DNA of 36,411 nt. Origin: JAFARZ01 sp035651595 (lineage in GTDB: Bacteria; Actinomycetota; Actinomycetes; Streptosporangiales; Streptosporangiaceae). Each line of letters begins with the position of its first letter. Position 1 is the first letter of the stretch. Below the pieces are notes generated by a model. The model was given only the letters and a program-made list of their open reading frames with translations. It was not told the origin of the DNA and ran no database searches. Below, piece after piece: positions 32,268-36,411 of the stretch. The stretch covers positions 1 to 36,411 of the forward strand of contig DASRFJ010000324.1 of NCBI GenBank assembly GCA_035651595.1. Reading direction: 5' to 3'. Both the position numbers and the translations under genes were made by a program.

Positions 32268-33824
32268 GTGGCGGACATCTTCAACGGGTACAAGCCTGCC
32301 GAAGCCTGGGACGAGATGTTCGCCGCGCCGGGCAGACCCCGTCCGCCATACCACGTGCTGGCCGCTCTACTCCAGCCGATGGACCCCGCGGAGCTGCGGT
32401 TCCGCGCAGACCGGCTGGCTCGCGTCTACACCGAGCGCGGCGTCACCTACGACTACGCGGGGGAGGAGCGGCCGTTCCCGCTCGATCTGATCCCGCGCGT
32501 CATCGACGCGGCGGAATGGGATCTGGTGGTGCGCGGCGTGCGGCAGCGGGTCCACGCGCTCGAGGCGTTCCTGGCCGACGTCTACGGTCCCGGCCGTGCA
32601 TTCGACGACGGCGTGGTGCCGTGGCGCCTGGTCTGCACGTCGCCGCGGTTCTGCCGGGAGGTGGCCAGCCTGGATCCGCCGAACGGCGTTCGCATCCACG
32701 TGGCGGGCATCGACTTGGTCCGGGACGAGGACGGCCGGTTCTGCGTACTCGAGGACAACGTGCGCGTCCCGTCCGGGGTGAGCTACGTGCTGGAGAACCG
32801 CCTGGCGATGACCAGGACGTTCCCGGGACTGTTCGCCGGGCAGGGCGTCTGCCAGGTGGACGAGTACCCGTCCCGCCTGCTCGCCGCGCTGCGCGCGGCC
32901 GCCCCGCGCGGCGCCAGCGACCCATACGTGGTGGTGCTCACGCCGGGCGTGCACAACGCCGCGTACTTCGAGCACGCGCTGCTCGCCCGGCTGATGGGCG
33001 TGGAGCTGGTGGAGGGGCGCGACCTGTACTGCGCCCACGGCAAGGTGTTCGTGCACACCACCCGCGGCAGCCGTCCGGTCGACGTCATCTACCGGCGGAT
33101 CGACGACGACTTCCTCGATCCGCTGCATTTCCGGCCGGACTCGGTGATCGGCTGTCCCGGCATCGTGAACGCCGCCCGGGCGGGCAACGTCACGATCGCC
33201 AACGCGCCGGGCAACGGCGTGGCCGACGACAAGCTGCTGTACACCTACGTCCCCGACCTGATCCGCTACTACCTGGGCGAGGAACCGCTGCTTCCCAACG
33301 TCGAGTCGTACCGGCTCGACGACCCGGACGTGCTCGGCTGGGTGCTCGGTGCGCTTGACGAGCTGGTGCTCAAGCCGGTCGACGGAGCGGGCGGCGCCGG
33401 CATCGTGATCGGCCCCCGCGCAACCGCCGCCGAGTTGGCCGCGCTGCGCGAGCGGGTGGCCGCGGATCCGCGCGGGTGGATCGCCCAGCGGCCGGTCGCG
33501 CTGTCCACCTCCCCTGTGCTGATCGGCGATAGGTTCGCGCCCCGGCACATAGACCTGCGGCCGTTCGCCATCAACGACGGTCACGACGTGTGGCTTTTGC
33601 CCGGCGGGCTGACCCGCGTCGCGCTCCCCGAAGGCGAGCTTGTCGTCAATTCCAGCCAAGGCGGCGGCTCCAAGGACACCTGGGTACTGACGCCTCCCGT
33701 TCCGCTAGCCCCCGGCCGCAGACCCGCCCCCAGATCGACCGCTAGCGTGTCAATTGCGCAATCAAGCCCACTAGAGCGTGTCTACGGTGCGACGCGTCAG
33801 ACAGCGCCGGGGCAGGACCAGTGA
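32268..33824 (+). CDS. Circularly permuted ATP-grasp enzyme (type 2, DUF404/DUF407)
   Basis: A 518-residue predicted ATP-dependent carboxylate-amine ligase. Recognisable parts are the FNGYKPAEAWDEMF start, VAGIDLVRDEDGRFCVLEDN and VPSGVSYVLENR (about 146-178), YRRIDDDFLDPLHFRPDS, GVADDKLLYTYVPDLIRYYLGEEP, LVLKPVDGAGGAGIVIG as the ATP-binding loop, and HIDLRPFAI with the closing SSQGGGSKDTWVL (462-474). The usual family end is near there. The last 44 residues are an unusual tail, of which 493-505 are coded by the dispersed 37-bp repeat. GTG 32268 has no Shine-Dalgarno, with TACGCT six bases upstream. Its end overlaps the alpha-E gene by four bases (GTGA). Confidence 0.9.
   Translation: MADIFNGYKPAEAWDEMFAAPGRPRPPYHVLAALLQPMDPAELRFRADRLARVYTERGVTYDYAGEERPFPLDLIPRVIDAAEWDLVVRGVRQRVHALEAFLADVYGPGRAFDDGVVPWRLVCTSPRFCREVASLDPPNGVRIHVAGIDLVRDEDGRFCVLEDNVRVPSGVSYVLENRLAMTRTFPGLFAGQGVCQVDEYPSRLLAALRAAAPRGASDPYVVVLTPGVHNAAYFEHALLARLMGVELVEGRDLYCAHGKVFVHTTRGSRPVDVIYRRIDDDFLDPLHFRPDSVIGCPGIVNAARAGNVTIANAPGNGVADDKLLYTYVPDLIRYYLGEEPLLPNVESYRLDDPDVLGWVLGALDELVLKPVDGAGGAGIVIGPRATAAELAALRERVAADPRGWIAQRPVALSTSPVLIGDRFAPRHIDLRPFAINDGHDVWLLPGGLTRVALPEGELVVNSSQGGGSKDTWVLTPPVPLAPGRRPAPRSTASVSIAQSSPLERVYGATRQTAPGQDQ
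33746..33782. repeat. 37-bp dispersed repeat, copy 2, inside the ATP-grasp gene 3' end
   Basis: It matches 24834-24870 at 32 of 37 positions and begins and ends with CGTGTC. It lies 42 bases before the ATP-grasp stop and encodes residues 493-505 (SVSIAQSSPLERV) of its tail, beyond the normal family end. Confidence 0.75.
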
Positions 33825-34771
33825 ACCAAGACCTGCTCAGCCGGATCGCCGAGAGCTTGTTCTGGACCGGGCGCTATGTCGAGCGCGCCGACGACACCGC
33901 CCGGCTGATCGACGTCTACGTGCATCAGATGCTCGGCGACCCGGGCGCGGGCACGGCCGCGGTCGGCGGTGCGCTGTTCGCCATCCTCGGCGTCGAGCCC
34001 GGCGGGGACACCGAGCTCGATGCCGGGCTCGCGCTGTCCCGGCTCGCCTACGACGTGCGGAGCCCGAGCGCGATCACCGGCGCGTTGATCGCCGCCCGGA
34101 CCGGCGGCCGCGGCATCCGTGAGGTCATCTCCAGTGAGATGTGGCAGTGCCTCAACGTGACGGTGCACGATCTCGCCAGGCAGCGCCGGTCCGCCGAACG
34201 TCTTGGACCGCACGTGTTCCTCCGCTTCGTCAGTGAGCGAGCCGCGCTGTTCTTCGGTCTGGCGGACTCGACGATGAGTCATGACGACGCATGGCGGTTC
34301 CTGGTACTCGGCCGCTCCCTGGAACGCGCCGACATGACCGCCCGGCTACTGCTCGCCCGGCTGTCCGCACCCGACGACCTGGGCTTCGGCTGGGCGGTGC
34401 TGTTGCGGGCATGCGGCGCCGACGAGTCCTTCATCCGAACTATCGGCCGTCCCGCCGATCCATCGCAGGTCGCTGAGTTCCTGCTGCTCGACCGGCTGTT
34501 CCCGCGCTCGGTGCTGCACTCGCTCGTTACCGCGGAGGCCTGCCTGACCGCGCTGAACCCGGGGCCGGTGCGGATCGGCATGGATGATCCCGCCCGCCGT
34601 CCGGTGGGCCGGCTCCGCACCGCGCTGGAGTATGCAGATCCCGGACAACTGCCCGCCCAGCTCCCCGGGCTGCTGGACACCCTCCAGCTCACCTGCGTCG
34701 AGGCCTGCGACGCGATCACCAAGCGGTACTTCGAGTACGAGGCCCAGGTGGCCTGGAAAAGGGGCGGCTGA
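33821..34771 (+). CDS. Alpha-E domain protein (DUF403)
   Basis: A 316-residue helical protein. The hallmark is the start LLSRIAESLFWTGRYVERAD followed by DTARLIDVY, then FLRFVSERAALFFGLADSTMSHDDAWRFLVLGRSLERADMTARLLLARLS (read in parts), a second similar R..E.AD.TARLL element. The alpha-E fold is regularly linked to the ATP-grasp and transglutaminase genes that flank it, in modules proposed to make or process peptide tags. No catalytic site is known. The GTG start overlaps the ATP-grasp stop (GTGA), and the stop is two bases before the transglutaminase ATG, so all three are translationally coupled. Confidence 0.92.
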   Translation: MNQDLLSRIAESLFWTGRYVERADDTARLIDVYVHQMLGDPGAGTAAVGGALFAILGVEPGGDTELDAGLALSRLAYDVRSPSAITGALIAARTGGRGIREVISSEMWQCLNVTVHDLARQRRSAERLGPHVFLRFVSERAALFFGLADSTMSHDDAWRFLVLGRSLERADMTARLLLARLSAPDDLGFGWAVLLRACGADESFIRTIGRPADPSQVAEFLLLDRLFPRSVLHSLVTAEACLTALNPGPVRIGMDDPARRPVGRLRTALEYADPGQLPAQLPGLLDTLQLTCVEACDAITKRYFEYEAQVAWKRGG

Positions 34772-34773
34772 GC

Positions 34774-35760
34774 ATGGGGTGGCGACTCGGCATCGTGCAC
34801 ACCACGCGGGTCAGCTACGCGGACGCGGTCCGCGCCTCGTTCAATGAAGCGCGAATGACGCCACTGACGCTGCCTTCGCAGATCACGCTGCGCAGCGTGG
34901 TGAGCGTGGGCGGTGGCGTGCCGGTCTGGACCTACTGTGACTACTGGGGCAGCTATGTCACCGTGTTCGACATCGCCGAGTCGCACGAGACCCTGGTAAT
35001 CCGGGCCGAGTCGACGGTGGAGACCGATCAGGACACCGGTGCCGCAGCGCCGCCAGTCATGTCCTGGGACGAACTGACGGCGCGCGCCGCGGGCGGACGG
35101 CTGCTCGAGTACCTGCTGCCGACGCCGCTCACCGCGGTAACCGCGGAGATCGCCGCTGCGGCGCTCAGCGAGGTGCGTGGCGCCGACCCGGTCAGGGCCG
35201 CCGAGCAGATCGCCGCGCTGGTCCGCGCGCACGTCAGCTACGTGGCGGGAGCCACCGGGGTGCGCACTAACGCTCAGGACGCGTGGGACCAGCGGCAGGG
35301 TGTGTGCCAGGACATGGCGCACGTCACGATCTCGCTGATGCGCGCGGCCGGGCTGCCGGCCAGGTACGTGTCCGGCTACCTGCATGCCGACCCGGACGCC
35401 GCGCCGGGGAGCACCGTGGCCGGTCAGAGCCACGCCTGGGCCGAGTACTGGGCTGGCTCATGGCGGGCCTGCGACCCGACCAGCGGCGCCGCTGTCGCAG
35501 AGCGCCACGTGGTCGTCGGCCGCGGCCGCGACTACGCCGACGTGCCGCCGCTCAAGGGCATCTACCACGGCACCCCGCTCGGCAAGCAGGAGGTGACGGT
35601 CGAAGTCACCCGCCTGGCCTTACTGGTCAGCAGCGGTTGTCAAGACAGCGCGAGGGAGCGGCGGAGGAAGGCGAGCTGGAGCAGGAGCAGGTTCTCCGCG
35701 ACGGTTTCCGACGAAGCCAGATGCGTGATCCCGGTCAGCGGCAGCACCTCGTGCGGGTAG
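34774..35760 (+). CDS. Transglutaminase-like cysteine peptidase/amidase with extended C-terminus
   Basis: A 328-residue protein. A bacterial transglutaminase N-terminal beta domain (about 1-80; VHTTRVSYADAVRASFNEAR) precedes the core with Cys178 (GVCQDMAHV), His220 (SHAWAEYW) and Asp234 (CDPTSG), a complete catalytic triad. It would hydrolyse or transfer amide bonds, probably on peptides made by the ATP-grasp partner. Members usually end near VTVEVTRLA (residue 282). Here the frame continues 46 more residues starting with the rare codon TTA (35620-35622) and overlaps the convergent S9 peptidase by 121 bases. The tail (RERRRKASWSRSR) looks like antisense of that gene, so a lost stop is likely. 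Confidence 0.9.
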   Translation: MGWRLGIVHTTRVSYADAVRASFNEARMTPLTLPSQITLRSVVSVGGGVPVWTYCDYWGSYVTVFDIAESHETLVIRAESTVETDQDTGAAAPPVMSWDELTARAAGGRLLEYLLPTPLTAVTAEIAAAALSEVRGADPVRAAEQIAALVRAHVSYVAGATGVRTNAQDAWDQRQGVCQDMAHVTISLMRAAGLPARYVSGYLHADPDAAPGSTVAGQSHAWAEYWAGSWRACDPTSGAAVAERHVVVGRGRDYADVPPLKGIYHGTPLGKQEVTVEVTRLALLVSSGCQDSARERRRKASWSRSRFSATVSDEARCVIPVSGSTSCG

Positions 35761-36411
35761 CCGGCCGCGAGCAGGGCTCCCGACAGCCGCAGGGTGTGCG
35801 CCACCACGACATTGTCGTCGGCGAGACCGTGGATCAGGAGGAGCGGCCGCTGGCGTGATACCGGCGGTCGTTCGGGAAAATGGGTCAGCGAAGAACCGTC
35901 GTACGCGTCGCTGCCTTCCCCGGGCAGCCCCAGGTAGCGCTCGGTGTAGTGGGTGTCGTAGAGCCGCCAGTCGGTGACCGGCGCGCCGGCGATCGCGGCG
36001 CCGAACACATCCGGGCGGCGCAGCACCGCCAGCGCTGCCAGGTACCCGCCGAACGACCAGCCCCTGATCGCCACCTTTCCCGTGTCCAGGTCCGGGAACA
36101 TCGCGGCGGCCGCCTCGAGCGCCGCCACCTGGTCCTCAAGCACCGGGGTGGCCAGGTCGCCGGCCACCGCGCGCTCCCACTCCGGGCCGCGGCCGGACGT
36201 GCCGCGGCCGTCCGCGATCACCACGGCGAAGCCCTGGTCGGCGAACCACTGCGGTTCCAGGTACGCGGCGCCGGTGGCGACCACGCGCTGCGCGTGCGGG
36301 CCGCCGTACGGGTCGAGCAGCACGGGAAGCCGGCGGTCGCCGGGCTGGTGCCCGGTTGGCAGCAGCACCGCGGTGCGCACCTCGCGCGGGCCGGCCGCGA
36401 AGATCACCGGG
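35640..36411 (-). CDS. S9 family (prolyl oligopeptidase/DPP-IV-like) peptidase, C-terminal part
   Basis: The catalytic alpha/beta-hydrolase domain of a serine peptidase; the N-terminal part continues beyond the window. LPVLLDPYGGPHAQRV is the domain start with the oxyanion region. GWSFGGYLAALAVLRRPDVF holds the nucleophile Ser in G-x-S-x-G-G-Y. LLLIHGLADDNV contains the catalytic Asp and PLTGITHLAS the His. These enzymes trim dipeptides or short proline-containing peptides. It is convergent to the transglutaminase gene and shares 121 bases with its extended end. Confidence 0.92.
   Translation of the reverse strand, partial: PVIFAAGPREVRTAVLLPTGHQPGDRRLPVLLDPYGGPHAQRVVATGAAYLEPQWFADQGFAVVIADGRGTSGRGPEWERAVAGDLATPVLEDQVAALEAAAAMFPDLDTGKVAIRGWSFGGYLAALAVLRRPDVFGAAIAGAPVTDWRLYDTHYTERYLGLPGEGSDAYDGSSLTHFPERPPVSRQRPLLLIHGLADDNVVVAHTLRLSGALLAAGYPHEVLPLTGITHLASSETVAENLLLLQLAFLRRSLALS

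Overview
The window is 36.4 kb of GC-rich DNA with strong third-position G/C bias, frequent GTG starts, closely packed short operons and actinobacterial gene families (DUF1206, DUF2867, DUF4032, DUF6401, a maleylpyruvate-isomerase-like/SCP2 protein, a large LuxR-type ATPase regulator, a mycobacterial Sdh1-like succinate dehydrogenase). It is a chromosomal piece of an actinomycete; the sequence does not let me name the genus.

Positions 1-16300 look accessory. They hold a decayed tyrosine recombinase, a DUF2867 protein, a lipoprotein, an MDMPI/SCP2 protein, a YCII-like protein, a small basic protein next to a 15-bp tandem repeat, a yeast-type (FCY1-like) cytosine deaminase downstream of a probable DUF429 remnant and an RloA/AbiL-type AAA ATPase without an RloB partner. 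Then come a phosphoesterase and a tandem PAP2 phosphatase on the minus strand. A DUF1206 membrane protein, a secreted protein of unknown family, an ankyrin protein and a class-C-type serine hydrolase lie on the plus strand. Gaps are wide and several carry hairpins and repeats.

Positions 16300-30550 are more core-like. There is a corA-rbsK pair, a 1012-residue LuxR/AAA regulator translationally linked to a 74-residue protein, the translational GTPase TypA/BipA divergent from it, a TM-helix-repeat (mechanosensitive-channel-like) protein, uppP with a DUF6401 gene, and a three-gene succinate dehydrogenase operon (sdhC-sdhA-sdhB). The regulator/typA divergent gap carries CTAAG/CTTAG boxes at an exact 11-bp period.

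Positions 30655-35760 are a plus-strand block: DUF952, DUF4032 (kinase-like), a circularly permuted ATP-grasp enzyme, an alpha-E protein and a transglutaminase-like protein. The last three overlap or nearly touch and form the widely conserved but biochemically obscure predicted peptide-ligase/peptidase module. The block runs head-on into an S9 prolyl-oligopeptidase-type gene that leaves the window.

The least expected signals are non-coding. Two 78-bp intergenic elements (14556-14633 and 25188-25265) align without gaps at 53 of 78 positions and share a three-tier hairpin with structure-preserving substitutions. A separate 37-bp repeat (24834-24870 and 33746-33782) lies once in a gap and once inside the 3' end of the ATP-grasp gene. 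The best candidate for a new protein system is the ATPase plus cytosine deaminase neighbourhood, but this rests on proximity only.
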